A stretch of DNA of 64,000 nucleotides from Proteobacteria bacterium UBA981 (lineage in GTDB: Bacteria > Pseudomonadota > Gammaproteobacteria > Ga0077536), in the NCBI GenBank assembly GCA_002292285.1, contig DBBP01000008.1:383874-447873 (forward strand), read 5' to 3'. Each line of letters starts with the position of its first letter. Within the stretch, counting starts at the first letter, position 1. The notes below the pieces were generated by a model. It was not told the origin of the DNA, did no database searches, and saw nothing but the letters and a program-made list of their open reading frames with translations. The translations under genes were made by a program, and so were the position numbers. Positions 43,281 to 52,345 of the stretch are shown one piece after another.

Positions 43281-44831
43281 ATGGGTTGGGAAAAAGAACT
43301 CGAGGAGCTTGCTCAACGCGATATGTTCGCCGAACAAATGGGCGGTGCGGATAAAGTCGCACGGCAACACGAATTCGGCAAACTGACGATCCGCGAGCGC
43401 ATCGATGCGATTGCCGACAAAGGCAGTTTCCACGAGATCGGCAAGCTCGCCGGGACCGCAGAATATGACGCCGATGGCCGTCTCATTACCGTCAAATCAT
43501 CGAACTTCCTCTTCGGTACGGCGTCTATCGATGCTCGCCCGGTGTTAGTGTCAGGAGATGATTTTACTGTGCGTGGCGGCTCGGCTGAGGCCCATATTCC
43601 ACGCAAACGCTCGCACGCCGAAGGCCTTGCGCTGGAATTGCGGCTGCCACACGTTCGCCTCGTCGACGGCATGGGCGGCGGCGGCTCAGTCAAGACCATT
43701 GAAATCGTCGGGCGCACTTATATCCCGGAACTGCGTGGATGGGACATCGTGGTTCAGCATCTGGCGATTGCACCGTCGGTGTCTCTCGCACTTGGCTCAG
43801 TTGCCGGGATTGGCGCAGCCCGCGTCGCCACCAGTCACTATTCGCTCATCGTCAAAGATACGGCACAAATGATGATCGCGGGTCCCGCGCTCGTCGGTTG
43901 GGCCGGGCTCGGGGAGGTTTCCAAAGAGGAACTCGGGGCGAGCGCGATCCATACAGCCAACGGTGCGATTGACGATGAGGTCGACAGTGAAGAGGAAGCT
44001 TTTGCTCGGACCCGGCAGTTCTTGTCTTATTTGCCCCAGAATATCGATGAATTACCTCCGGTAATTTCGAGCGCCGACGACCCGGCCCGCAGCACGCCTG
44101 AATTACGCAACATCGTGCCGAAAAATCCCCGCCAGGTATACAAAATGCGGACCATCGTGGATGCGGTCGTTGATGATGGTTCATTCTTCGAAATCGGCCG
44201 TGGATGGGGCAAATCGATGCTCAGCGGATTTGCCCGCCTCGACGGAATTCCAGTCGCGATCTTCGCCGAGAACCCGTACGTTTACGGCGGCGCATGGACG
44301 GCTGAAAGCGCGCGCAAGTTGATCCGGTTGATCGATATCGCCTCAATGTTTCATTTGCCATTAGTGCATTTAGAGGATTGCCCCGGTTTTCTGATTGGCA
44401 AAGGTGCCGAGCAGGCGGCGACGATCCGTTTTGGCTCCCAGGCATTAGCGGCACTCGGGCAAGCGCCAGTACCTTTCTGCGCAGTCGTCATCCGCAAAGC
44501 ATTTGGTGTCGCCGGGGCCGCCAACCACAAACCAGGGAGCCATCATTACCGCATGGCATGGCCTTCCGGCGACTGGGGATCATTGCCAATCGAAGGCGGC
44601 ATAGAAGTGGCCTACAAGGCTGAACTTGAGGCGGCGGAGGACTATCAGTCGCACCTTGAAGAAATAAAGCTGCGCCTGAACCGGCTCCGCTCACCGCTGC
44701 GCGCAGCAGAACATTTCGAAATAGAACAAATTATCGACCCTGCGCAAACGCGCGGAGAATTATGTCGCTGGGCACAGCTCGCGCGTAAAGCCCTGCGGGT
44801 CGGGAGTCCCGGTTTCCCCTATCGGCCCTAA
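43281..44831 (+). CDS. Acyl-CoA carboxyltransferase beta-subunit-like protein
   Basis: 516 residues, the size of propionyl-, methylcrotonyl- or acetyl-CoA carboxyltransferase subunits. It shows an N-terminal acyl-CoA half (ARQHEFGKLTIRERIDAIAD) and a second half with GTAEYD.. and VRGGSAEAHI... Typical acyl-CoA/biotin clefts are seen: MGGGGSVKTIEIVGRTYIP, IAPSVSLALGSVAGIGAARVA, and EDCPGFLIGKGAEQAATIR with FGVAGAANHK. No biotin carboxylase or biotin-carrier gene lies near, so it may pair with one elsewhere. Alternative: a decarboxylase of the same fold. Directly follows the Ddn-like gene. Confidence 0.82.
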   Translation: MGWEKELEELAQRDMFAEQMGGADKVARQHEFGKLTIRERIDAIADKGSFHEIGKLAGTAEYDADGRLITVKSSNFLFGTASIDARPVLVSGDDFTVRGGSAEAHIPRKRSHAEGLALELRLPHVRLVDGMGGGGSVKTIEIVGRTYIPELRGWDIVVQHLAIAPSVSLALGSVAGIGAARVATSHYSLIVKDTAQMMIAGPALVGWAGLGEVSKEELGASAIHTANGAIDDEVDSEEEAFARTRQFLSYLPQNIDELPPVISSADDPARSTPELRNIVPKNPRQVYKMRTIVDAVVDDGSFFEIGRGWGKSMLSGFARLDGIPVAIFAENPYVYGGAWTAESARKLIRLIDIASMFHLPLVHLEDCPGFLIGKGAEQAATIRFGSQALAALGQAPVPFCAVVIRKAFGVAGAANHKPGSHHYRMAWPSGDWGSLPIEGGIEVAYKAELEAAEDYQSHLEEIKLRLNRLRSPLRAAEHFEIEQIIDPAQTRGELCRWAQLARKALRVGSPGFPYRP

Positions 44832-44903
44832 TCTGCAGCCACGTAATGCGGGAGGCCTGATTCAACGCGACCGTTTCCAGCCGCAGGAACACGCAAGGCG
44901 ACC

Positions 44904-46106
44904 TCAGTGTAGTCCGAGCAACTCCATGCGCGCTCCGGCAGGCACATGGCCCATCAACACCCTGCCGCAGTCCTGCATGATTTGATCAGATAGCAAAACG
45001 TGCTGGACGCCGGCATGCATATCCCGATAGCAACGCTGCAGTGCACTGGGTCGCAAAGCAACACCACCGCCATTCTTGTATGCAAACGTGCATATGTCGG
45101 ACATGACATCGTGAGCATGGCGAAACGCCAGTTTGACCAACGTCACCTGCTCCAGTGTCACAGGCTGTTCGCGCAACACAGTTTCGTCGATATCGTTCCA
45201 GGCCTGGTACACAAATGCGCGCACACTCCGGTATTGAGCTTCTGCGTGGGCATACTTCTCCTGGAAGCCCGCGGCATCGGCGAGCACCCCGAACGGACCA
45301 GTTTTCGCGCGCGCGATAGCCGCGACTTCGTCGAGCGCGCGGCGCCCGACCCCGAGCGCAAATGAGGTATGCCCCCAGGCGGTAAAGCCGACGATCCCGA
45401 GTGCGTACTGGCGGCCACCTCGTTCCACACTGTTTTTAGAATAGACATAGGTGAGATCGTCAGCAACGAAAATCTCGTCGGCAATTGAATAGTCGTAACT
45501 GCCCGTGCCGCGCAGCCCTATGACGTCCCAATTATCTTTCAGCTCGATCACGTTGCGCGGGACATAGGTGATGATGATGGTCGGTGCGCCGTGCTCGTCC
45601 AACAGTGGTCGCTCGCCGTCCATGACGACGCAACCGCTGTGAATCCAGTTCGCATGGTATATACCGCTACCATAGCTCCAGTCACCGCGAATCATGTAGC
45701 CGCCGTCAACTTTGCGCGCCAGTCCACGCGGTATACCTTGCCCGGCAATGTGGGTGGCGGTGCCACGCGCGAAAACCTCATCGCTTCCGCCTGGCGCAAT
45801 CAACGACCCGCAACTGCCGTGCTGCACGCCGCCGACCATCAGACACCAGCCTGTTGAGCCGTCGAAACTGGCCACTTTCTCGGTGACTACCATGGCATCT
45901 GAGAACGACAATTCGGAGCCGCCGAGTTCTGCCGGCGTGAGCATGTGCCACAGTTGCGCGTTCGCGATAGCCGCATAAACACTGTCAGTCATATGACGTT
46001 CGGCTTCGGCGACATCGATCTGCTCAGCAATAAGCGTCTCGAGTGCCTGAGCATTGCTCAGCAATTGCGCGAACCCGGGTGCGGTAGCGGAAGGCTCCGA
46101 CATCAT
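44904..46106 (-). CDS. Acyl-CoA dehydrogenase-fold flavoenzyme (HsaA/DszC-like)
   Basis: 400 residues from ATG 46106 (GAG-rich AGAGAA before it; the longer frame has poor sequence). The fold of an acyl-CoA dehydrogenase is evident (AELGGSELSFSDAMVVTEKVASFDGSTGW; GLRGTGSYDYSIADEIF). The lack of the usual acyl-CoA catalytic Glu segment and the GLRGTGSYDY and RERS-type C-terminus resemble flavin monooxygenases of the HsaA/DszC/hydroxylase group, which oxidise phenols or sulfur heterocycles with reduced flavin. This would fit steroid or aromatic catabolism. Reductase partner not present nearby. Convergent with the carboxyltransferase gene. Confidence 0.7.
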   Translation of the reverse strand: MMSEPSATAPGFAQLLSNAQALETLIAEQIDVAEAERHMTDSVYAAIANAQLWHMLTPAELGGSELSFSDAMVVTEKVASFDGSTGWCLMVGGVQHGSCGSLIAPGGSDEVFARGTATHIAGQGIPRGLARKVDGGYMIRGDWSYGSGIYHANWIHSGCVVMDGERPLLDEHGAPTIIITYVPRNVIELKDNWDVIGLRGTGSYDYSIADEIFVADDLTYVYSKNSVERGGRQYALGIVGFTAWGHTSFALGVGRRALDEVAAIARAKTGPFGVLADAAGFQEKYAHAEAQYRSVRAFVYQAWNDIDETVLREQPVTLEQVTLVKLAFRHAHDVMSDICTFAYKNGGGVALRPSALQRCYRDMHAGVQHVLLSDQIMQDCGRVLMGHVPAGARMELLGLH

Positions 46107-46302
46107 TTTCTCTACACACATCAATACAGTCCGCAGTTTAACGCATGGCCGAGGACCGGCATGGTTGCTATCAGGATGATTCATGCGGTCCTGAAACGTC
46201 ACAACGTCGACGTCTATGCGGCGCGCCGGCAATTCGCGTGGCGGCCGTGAAAGGCAGCGCAACAGCCACTTGCCGGGCATTTTTCTGTGATAGCGTACGG
46301 CT

Positions 46303-46980
46303 ATGAGTAACGGCAACAAACTCCCTCGCAGCAGCGAGCACTCGGCTGAACGCCGGCGCTTCATCGCGGGAACGGCGCAGGCCGCAGGCTCCGTAAGTCT
46401 GGTTGGGTTGTTGCTCGCGAGCTATGGCGAGCAGGCGCGCACCCACCCGGTTGCAGCGCTTCGGCCGCCCGGCGCTATCGATGAACAAGATTTTCTCGGC
46501 GCCTGCGTACGTTGCGGCCTGTGTGTGCGCGATTGCCCTTTCGACACCTTGCGGCTGGCACGTTTCGGGGAATCGATGGCGACCGGCACACCTTATTTCA
46601 TAGCCCGCGACGTGCCTTGTGAGATGTGTACGGATATCCCCTGCGCCGCCGCTTGTCCCACCGATGCCTTGAGCAAATCGCTAACCGATATAGGCGATGC
46701 AGATATGGGTGTCGCCGTCGTTACCGGAACCGATACCTGCTATAGCATCACTGGCGTCGCACATTGCACAGCCTGTTATTTCGCCTGCCCTATCAAAAAC
46801 GAGGCGATCACGATGGAAATGAAACAGGAAAACGGCAAGGTCTTTTTTGTGCCTACCGTGCACCGTGAGCATTGCACGGGCTGCGGCAAATGCGAGAAGG
46901 ATTGCATCCTGCCCGAAGCCGCGATCAAAGTGTTGCCACGCGATCTGGTTAGCCACGATAGCGGCGCACACATTGATTGA
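46303..46980 (+). CDS. napG: NapG-type ferredoxin, Tat-exported
   Basis: 225 residues. Starts MSNGNKLPRSSEHSAERRRF with twin-arginine-like RRRFIAG and a short hydrophobic segment to about residue 45. Four 4Fe-4S motifs are visible: CVRCGLCVRDCP, CEMCTDIPCAAACP, CYSITGVAHCTACYFACP and CTGCGKCEKDC. In nitrate reduction NapG passes electrons from NapH to NapA/NapB. No NapA, NapB or NapC gene is in the window, so the partner may be elsewhere or another periplasmic reductase. Its stop lies within the start of napH. Confidence 0.9.
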   Translation: MSNGNKLPRSSEHSAERRRFIAGTAQAAGSVSLVGLLLASYGEQARTHPVAALRPPGAIDEQDFLGACVRCGLCVRDCPFDTLRLARFGESMATGTPYFIARDVPCEMCTDIPCAAACPTDALSKSLTDIGDADMGVAVVTGTDTCYSITGVAHCTACYFACPIKNEAITMEMKQENGKVFFVPTVHREHCTGCGKCEKDCILPEAAIKVLPRDLVSHDSGAHID

Positions 46981-47848
46981 AACTGCGCCTGCACGGCGTT
47001 CTCTGTGGCAGCGTCAGCGTTGGCTAACTTTACGCCGCAGCTCCCAGCTCGCCATCCTTGGGTTGTTCCTGATCGGCCCATGGTTTGATATCTGGTGGGC
47101 CAAAGGGAACCTCGCTGCGAGCTTGTGGTTTGACACCATTCCGCTGACCGACCCAATGATCGTGGTGCAATCGTTCGTCGCCCTTGGCGAAGTCACAGCG
47201 ACGGCCCTGGTGGGTGCTGTGCTGGTCGCCGGCTTCTATGTCATGGTCGGGGGCCGCGTATTTTGCTCGTGGGTGTGCCCGGTCAATATCATCACAGATG
47301 CCGCACATTGGACGCGCCAACGGCTGCGCATTCCGCCAGGCTGGCGCCCGCATCCAGCGTTGCGGATGTGGCTACTTGCAATGTGTGTTGCGACATCAGC
47401 CTGGACCGGCACCATTGTCTGGGAATTGGTTAATCCGGTGACTCTGGTCCAACGCGGCATCGTCTTCGGTCTCGGCTTCGGCTGGATCATCATCGCGTCG
47501 ATATTTCTGTTTGACGTTGTCGTCAGCCGACGCGGCTGGTGCGGGCACCTGTGTCCGGTCGGGGCGTTCTACGGAATACTCGGCGTCGCATCTCCTGTAC
47601 GCATCGCTGCGGTCGCCAGAGAAGCGTGCAGCGACTGCGGCGATTGTTTTGAAGTCTGCCCCGAACCCCAGGTGATCACGCCGGCACTGCGTGGCGTCGA
47701 CCAATCGACACGCGTCATCGTCGCACGCGATTGCACCAACTGTGGACGTTGCATCGACGTGTGTCCCGACGAGGTGTTTCGGTTCGCATGGCGCTATGGT
47801 GCTGAGCCAACAGTCGCTACGCCCGAACGAACAAACAAGCCGTCCTAA
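46973..47848 (+). CDS. napH: NapH-type membrane quinol dehydrogenase ferredoxin
   Basis: 291 residues from a TTG at 46973 that overlaps the napG stop by 8 bp; the frame runs further upstream but inside napG. Four membrane segments (starting LAILGLFLIGPWFDIWW) with cysteine pairs CSWVCPVN and CGHLCPVG, and two C-terminal 4Fe-4S motifs CSDCGDCFEVCPEP and CTNCGRCIDVCPDE. NapH oxidises quinol and feeds NapG. Orphaned from napABC here, as with the maturation-type or alternative-reductase NapGH pairs. Translational coupling to napG is evident. Confidence 0.9.
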   Translation: MIETAPARRSLWQRQRWLTLRRSSQLAILGLFLIGPWFDIWWAKGNLAASLWFDTIPLTDPMIVVQSFVALGEVTATALVGAVLVAGFYVMVGGRVFCSWVCPVNIITDAAHWTRQRLRIPPGWRPHPALRMWLLAMCVATSAWTGTIVWELVNPVTLVQRGIVFGLGFGWIIIASIFLFDVVVSRRGWCGHLCPVGAFYGILGVASPVRIAAVAREACSDCGDCFEVCPEPQVITPALRGVDQSTRVIVARDCTNCGRCIDVCPDEVFRFAWRYGAEPTVATPERTNKPS

Positions 47849-47919
47849 CGGTTCACAATCTCTCTGCGGGATGGTCAAAAACTGCTGCGGGCCTGTCCGG
47901 CGCGTTTCTTATCAGCTAG

Positions 47920-48504
47920 CTATGGATACAGCGTCTGAGTAGACCACGGCGCGCCGGGCACCCGTTCGTAATTAGTTCGTTCGTGCAAACGAAAGGGGCG
48001 CTTCTGCCAGAATTCTATCCGCTCTGGCACCACCCGATAGCCAGACCAGAATGCGGGTCTGGGCACGGCGCCAACGGCGTATTGCGCCGCGTAGCGAGCG
48101 ACCCGCCCCTCGAGTGTCAAACGCCCTTCCAAAACACTGGACTGCTTTGACGCCCAGGCCCCAATTTGGGATTCTCGTTCGCGACTGGCGAAGTAACTGT
48201 CCGCTTCGGCTTGGCTCACTTGCTCGGCGCGCCCTTCAATACGGACCTGCCGGGCCATGGACTTCCAGTGCAGGCACAGGGCAGTCCAGGTGTTATGTTG
48301 AATATGGAGCGCTTTTTGACTGCCCAAATTGGTATAAAAAATCAATCCGCGCGCATCGATACCCCGTAGCAATACCATGCGCAGAGATGGTCGACCGCTG
48401 CCGTCCACAGTTGCAACGGACATCGCTTCGGCATCGCTCGGCTCATGCTCCCGCGCCTGTGCAAGCCAGTCTGCAATTTGCTCAATCGGGTCAGCTGCGC
48501 CCAT
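47920..48504 (-). CDS. pdxH: Pyridoxamine/pyridoxine 5'-phosphate oxidase
   Basis: 194 residues from ATG 48504 with GGAG 6 nt upstream; the GTG four codons earlier lacks such support. The FMN-binding split barrel has RMVLLRGIDARGLIFYTNLGS and HWKSMARQVRIEGRAEQVS, and the C-terminus RPAFWSGYRVVPERIEFWQ with RLHERTNYER is the PLP-oxidase signature region. Makes pyridoxal 5'-phosphate in the salvage/de novo path. Convergent with napH after 71 bp. Confidence 0.94.
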   Translation of the reverse strand: MGAADPIEQIADWLAQAREHEPSDAEAMSVATVDGSGRPSLRMVLLRGIDARGLIFYTNLGSQKALHIQHNTWTALCLHWKSMARQVRIEGRAEQVSQAEADSYFASRERESQIGAWASKQSSVLEGRLTLEGRVARYAAQYAVGAVPRPAFWSGYRVVPERIEFWQKRPFRLHERTNYERVPGAPWSTQTLYP

Positions 48505-48622
48505 TAAATTCTCCACCCCAGCTCCAGCATCGCGTGGATCGCGTCGTGAGAACCTACCGCACTGAACGTCGTCTCGTGCCGCTCAGCAATACCGCGTCTC
48601 GATTTGGCCACCCGCTCGCGGT

Positions 48623-49921
48623 TCAGATCTCTCCGAACGGATGCCGAATCACGATCGTGTCGCTACGGTCAGGACCAGTGGACACAATATCAACCGGCGT
48701 TTCGGCGATCTCTGCAATGCGGTCGAGATAACGCCGCGCATTGACCGGCAATCCGGCCCACGAATTAATCCCGACAGTCGACTCGGACCAGCCCGGAAGA
48801 TCCTCATAAATTGGCGTCACCTGAGCTAGCGCTTCCGCACCGGTAGGCACACTTTGTACGCGACCGTTGAGCGTGTCATAGCCGACGCAGATACGAATCT
48901 CATCCAAGCCGTCGAGGACATCAAGCTTGGTGACACAAAGACCTGACACGCTGTTGACCTGCTGGGCCCGGCGCAACGCGACCGCATCGAACCAACCGCA
49001 ACGCCGCGGCCGCCCGGTGGTCGCGCCAAACTCATGTCCGCGGCTCGCAAGGTGCTCGCCCATTTCGTCGAATAATTCGGTCGGAAATGGCCCCGAACCC
49101 ACGCGGGTGGTGTAGGCCTTGGTGATGCCGAGCACGTAATCGAGCAGACATGGGCCTGTCCCTGCGCCGGTTGCACTATAGCCGGCAGTGGTATTTGAGG
49201 ACGTGACGTAAGGATAGGTTCCGTGGTCAACATCCAGCAACGTACCCTGGGCCCCCTCGTAAAGAACATTGCCGCCACTTTGATGGAAGTTGTAAAGGAT
49301 CTCCGTGACATCTCCCACCATCGGCGCGATGTCTTCAGCAAACGCCATTTGCTCGTCCAGAATGCGTTGGAAATCCATCGTCTCGACCCGATAGTACTGG
49401 CCGAGAACGAAGTTGTGATAGTCGAGAACTTCGCCGAGCTTTGCTGCGAAACGTTCCCGGAACATCAGGTCACCAACGCGTATCGCTCGACGCGCCGCTT
49501 TGTCCTCATAGGCAGGTCCAATACCGCGACCGGTCGTCCCAATAGCCTGTGCGCCACGGGCTTTTTCCCGCGCCTGATCAAGCGCCACATGGTAGGGCAG
49601 GATGAGGGGGCAGGCAGGGCTCAGCATCAACCGTTCGCGCGCTGGCACGCCGCGCCCTTCGAGCATGGTGATTTCTTCCATCAAGGCCTGCGGTGACACA
49701 ACAACTCCGTTGCCGATAAGACACTGCACATTGGCGCGCAAAATGCCCGACGGAATAAGATGCAGAACTGTTTTCTCACCGTCGATAACGACCGTATGGC
49801 CAGCGTTGTGCCCACCTTGAAAGCGCACTACCGCTGCGACCCGGTCGGTCAGCATATCGACGACTTTGCCTTTGCCTTCGTCACCCCATTGGGTGCCGAC
49901 TATGACGACTGACTTGCCCAA
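48623..49921 (-). CDS. purA: Adenylosuccinate synthetase
   Basis: 432 residues, normal length, with a TTG start (49921). It makes adenylosuccinate from IMP, aspartate and GTP in purine synthesis. P-loop-like GTQWGDEGKGKVVD opens the protein; QGGHNAGHTVVIDG, GIGPAYEDKAARRAIRVGD (signature region) and TTGRPRRCGWFDAVALR are clear. It follows hisZ in the same direction after 83 bp, the common gammaproteobacterial order. Confidence 0.96.
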   Translation of the reverse strand: MGKSVVIVGTQWGDEGKGKVVDMLTDRVAAVVRFQGGHNAGHTVVIDGEKTVLHLIPSGILRANVQCLIGNGVVVSPQALMEEITMLEGRGVPARERLMLSPACPLILPYHVALDQAREKARGAQAIGTTGRGIGPAYEDKAARRAIRVGDLMFRERFAAKLGEVLDYHNFVLGQYYRVETMDFQRILDEQMAFAEDIAPMVGDVTEILYNFHQSGGNVLYEGAQGTLLDVDHGTYPYVTSSNTTAGYSATGAGTGPCLLDYVLGITKAYTTRVGSGPFPTELFDEMGEHLASRGHEFGATTGRPRRCGWFDAVALRRAQQVNSVSGLCVTKLDVLDGLDEIRICVGYDTLNGRVQSVPTGAEALAQVTPIYEDLPGWSESTVGINSWAGLPVNARRYLDRIAEIAETPVDIVSTGPDRSDTIVIRHPFGEI

Positions 49922-50004
49922 GTTACTCGTTACCTCGCGCGCTGTTTTGTATGACGTCCGCTGCTGCGGCGCCTCGCCAATTCATATTCTGCATGGCTAA
50001 ATGT

Positions 50005-51186
50005 CTAAACGTCTTCGAGTTGCCACGAGCCGGTGGCGTCGGACATTTGTTGCTGACAGTTCATTTCTGCAGCACCCCCGTGCTGGCCAGGTAAACCCTG
50101 CACAACAACGTAGCCTGCCGCTCGATAGTTGCGGATCGCTTCCAGCAAGGCTGCTTGCGCGCCGGCCGGCGCAAATATTCGTCCCAATTCGACCGTCTCG
50201 GTGTCGCTCAGCGAAACCAATGCCTTTAAATCCGTGCTAAATCCGGTCGCCGCACGTGCGCGTCCGAACGTCTTGCCGATGTTGTCATAGCGCCCACCCC
50301 ACGCGATGGACCGCCCCGCATCAGGTGTGTAGGCGGCGAACATAATGCCAGTGTGATAGCGGTAGCCGCGAAGCTCGGCAAAATCCAGATGCACATCAAT
50401 GTCGGGGCGGCGCGCAACAAGGAGCTCCACCAGCCCGGCGACTTCGTCGAGTGCTGCAGTCACCGATGGCGGCGCTTCGGCAAGACGTTCGCGCGCGCTC
50501 ACCAGCACTTCTGCGTCACCGTTCAAATCAATCAGCGCCAACAAGTGACGCGTCACGTCGGCGCCTACCCCGGCCGCATCCAATTCTGCCTTCAAACTAC
50601 TGCCGTCTTTCATCAGCAGGTAATCGAGCACGGTTGATTCCAGGTCTGTACCAAGATGGGCGGATTCGCAGATCGCATGAAACAGTCCAATATGACCCAC
50701 TTCGATGGTGACCTGCGCGATGCCCGCAGCCTCCAGTAGTTCCAGCAACAAGCTGATAATTTCAGCATCGCTTTCAATGCCGTCATGCCCGTATAACTCA
50801 GCGCCAATCTGCAACGGATTGCGTGAACCGGCAAATTTGTCCGGTCGCGTGTGTACCACTGGGCCGACATAACACAGCCGCTGTGGTGCATCGACCGGCA
50901 ACCGATGGGCGTCGATGCGCGCAACCTGAGGCGTAATATCCGCACGCACTCCAAGCATGCGGCCGGTGACCTGATCGGTCAGCTTGAAGGTCTGCAAATC
51001 GCTGTCCTGGCCGAGGCCGGAGTACAGCGAATCGAGGTATTCGATGATAGGCGGGATCACGAGTTCGTAGCCCCAACGCTCGAAAATATCCAGCGCTTTG
51101 CGCCGAATGGCTTCGAGTTGGCGGGTTTGCGGGGGCAATACTTCATCGACGCCGTCGGGAAGTAGCCAGCGGTTGTTCGCGTTCAA
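50005..51186 (-). CDS. hisZ: ATP phosphoribosyltransferase regulatory subunit
   Basis: 393 residues, TTG start (51186) with GAG-containing site upstream. A class II aminoacyl-tRNA-synthetase-like protein resembling HisRS but without catalytic function: RWLLPDGVDEVLPPQTRQLEAIRRKALDIF, then GVRADITPQVARID (motif 2) and GMRYHTGIMF-like GYRYHTGIMFAAYT. It activates the short form of HisG in histidine synthesis; hisG is not in this window. Three bases separate it from the upstream DUF2065 gene. Confidence 0.92.
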   Translation of the reverse strand: MNANNRWLLPDGVDEVLPPQTRQLEAIRRKALDIFERWGYELVIPPIIEYLDSLYSGLGQDSDLQTFKLTDQVTGRMLGVRADITPQVARIDAHRLPVDAPQRLCYVGPVVHTRPDKFAGSRNPLQIGAELYGHDGIESDAEIISLLLELLEAAGIAQVTIEVGHIGLFHAICESAHLGTDLESTVLDYLLMKDGSSLKAELDAAGVGADVTRHLLALIDLNGDAEVLVSARERLAEAPPSVTAALDEVAGLVELLVARRPDIDVHLDFAELRGYRYHTGIMFAAYTPDAGRSIAWGGRYDNIGKTFGRARAATGFSTDLKALVSLSDTETVELGRIFAPAGAQAALLEAIRNYRAAGYVVVQGLPGQHGGAAEMNCQQQMSDATGSWQLEDV

Positions 51187-51189
51187 GTT

Positions 51190-51375
51190 TTATCTCGCTG
51201 CATACAACAAGCCAACACCAACTGCCATCGCAGCCAAGCCGATGATCCTTAACGATCGATCGTTGAACTTCGCCGCACTGAGCAGAGTTTTACGAAAGCG
51301 ATCAGGATTCAGAAACGGCATAATGCCTTCGAACACGAGCATAAGCGCAATTGCCGAAAGGATATTGGTGAGCAC
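51190..51375 (-). CDS. DUF2065 small membrane protein
   Basis: 61 residues with two hydrophobic segments (LSAIALMLVFEGIMPFLN and RIIGLAAMAVGVGLLYAA) joined by a basic loop RFRKTLLSAAKFNDRSL. This short membrane family (YjeT-like) is always found beside hflC and hisZ/purA in gammaproteobacteria; its role is unknown. It lies 63 bp downstream of hflC. Confidence 0.88.
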   Translation of the reverse strand: MLTNILSAIALMLVFEGIMPFLNPDRFRKTLLSAAKFNDRSLRIIGLAAMAVGVGLLYAAR

Positions 51376-51438
51376 AACGTTGAAAGCTAGGTGTTATTGC
51401 CACGCAACGCCTGCTCAGCGGTGCGTGCGACAACGGCT

Positions 51439-52299
51439 CTATTCACCGCCAGGGTTTCTGAAAAATTTGAAGAAATCCGAATCCGGCTCAAGCAACAGCA
51501 CGTTCTTTTTGCTGGTGAAGCTGGATTTATAAGCATTCAAACTGCGATAGAAATCGTAAAACTCAGGATCGCGGTTGTAGGCCTTGGCATAAATTTCCGC
51601 TGCACGGGCATCGCCCGCACCACGCAACTCTTCAGAATCCCGGTACGCCTCGGCAGAAATGATGGTCCGTTGTCGATCGGCATCTGCGGTGATTGTGATG
51701 GCTTCCTTCTCGCCCCGGGCACGAAACTCGCGCGCCACACGTGCGCGTTCTGAACGCATCCGCTCGTAAACGTTGCCACTCACTTCTTTGGGTAAATCGA
51801 TGCGTTTGAGACGAACATCAATAATTTCCATGCCCAAATCACGGCCACGTTCGTTCGCTGTACGCGTGACGATTTCCATGATTGCGCCGCGCTCGCCGGA
51901 GACCACTTCCTTAACGGTCCGTTTGCCGAATTCGCTGCGCAGGCTGTCATTGATTTTCTGGTACAGGAGCAAGCCACCACGACGCGGATCGCCGCCGGTT
52001 GCCTTGTAGAACTGTACGACGTCCTGGATTTTCCAGCGCGCGAACGAATCTACCTCAACGTCCTTTTTCTCACCGGTCAAAAAGCGCTGCTTTTCGGCAT
52101 CCAGTGTTTGCAGGCGTTTGTCGAACGTTCGTACATTCTGCACAAACGGAATTTTCAGGTGCAGCCCGGGCTGGTAATCGGCGTGCTGAATTTTACCCAA
52201 CTGAAACAGTATGGCGTGTTCGTATTCGTAGACCCTGAAGGTGGACAGGAACACAAGCACGAGTGCGGCAACCCCAAAAAGAACAATTCGTGCTGCCAT
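51439..52299 (-). CDS. hflC: HflC protease modulator
   Basis: 286 residues from ATG 52299, the start of a signal-anchor MAARIVLFGVAALVLVFLST; the frame extends upstream into hflK's end without a fitting start. SPFH/band-7 domain is shown by EHAILFQLGKI, FARWKIQDVVQFYK and the long coiled helix RMRSERARVAREFRARGEKE. With HflK it forms a membrane cage that regulates FtsH proteolysis. Located 46 bp after hflK. Confidence 0.95.
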   Translation of the reverse strand: MAARIVLFGVAALVLVFLSTFRVYEYEHAILFQLGKIQHADYQPGLHLKIPFVQNVRTFDKRLQTLDAEKQRFLTGEKKDVEVDSFARWKIQDVVQFYKATGGDPRRGGLLLYQKINDSLRSEFGKRTVKEVVSGERGAIMEIVTRTANERGRDLGMEIIDVRLKRIDLPKEVSGNVYERMRSERARVAREFRARGEKEAITITADADRQRTIISAEAYRDSEELRGAGDARAAEIYAKAYNRDPEFYDFYRSLNAYKSSFTSKKNVLLLEPDSDFFKFFRNPGGE

Positions 52300-52345
52300 C
52301 AGTAATTCGTCCGCTGCCAGGGAGTAATGGTTGCGTGACGCCCGT

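Noticed and set aside
46303..47848. A complete periplasmic nitrate reductase operon
   Set aside because: Only napG and napH are present; flanking genes are unrelated.
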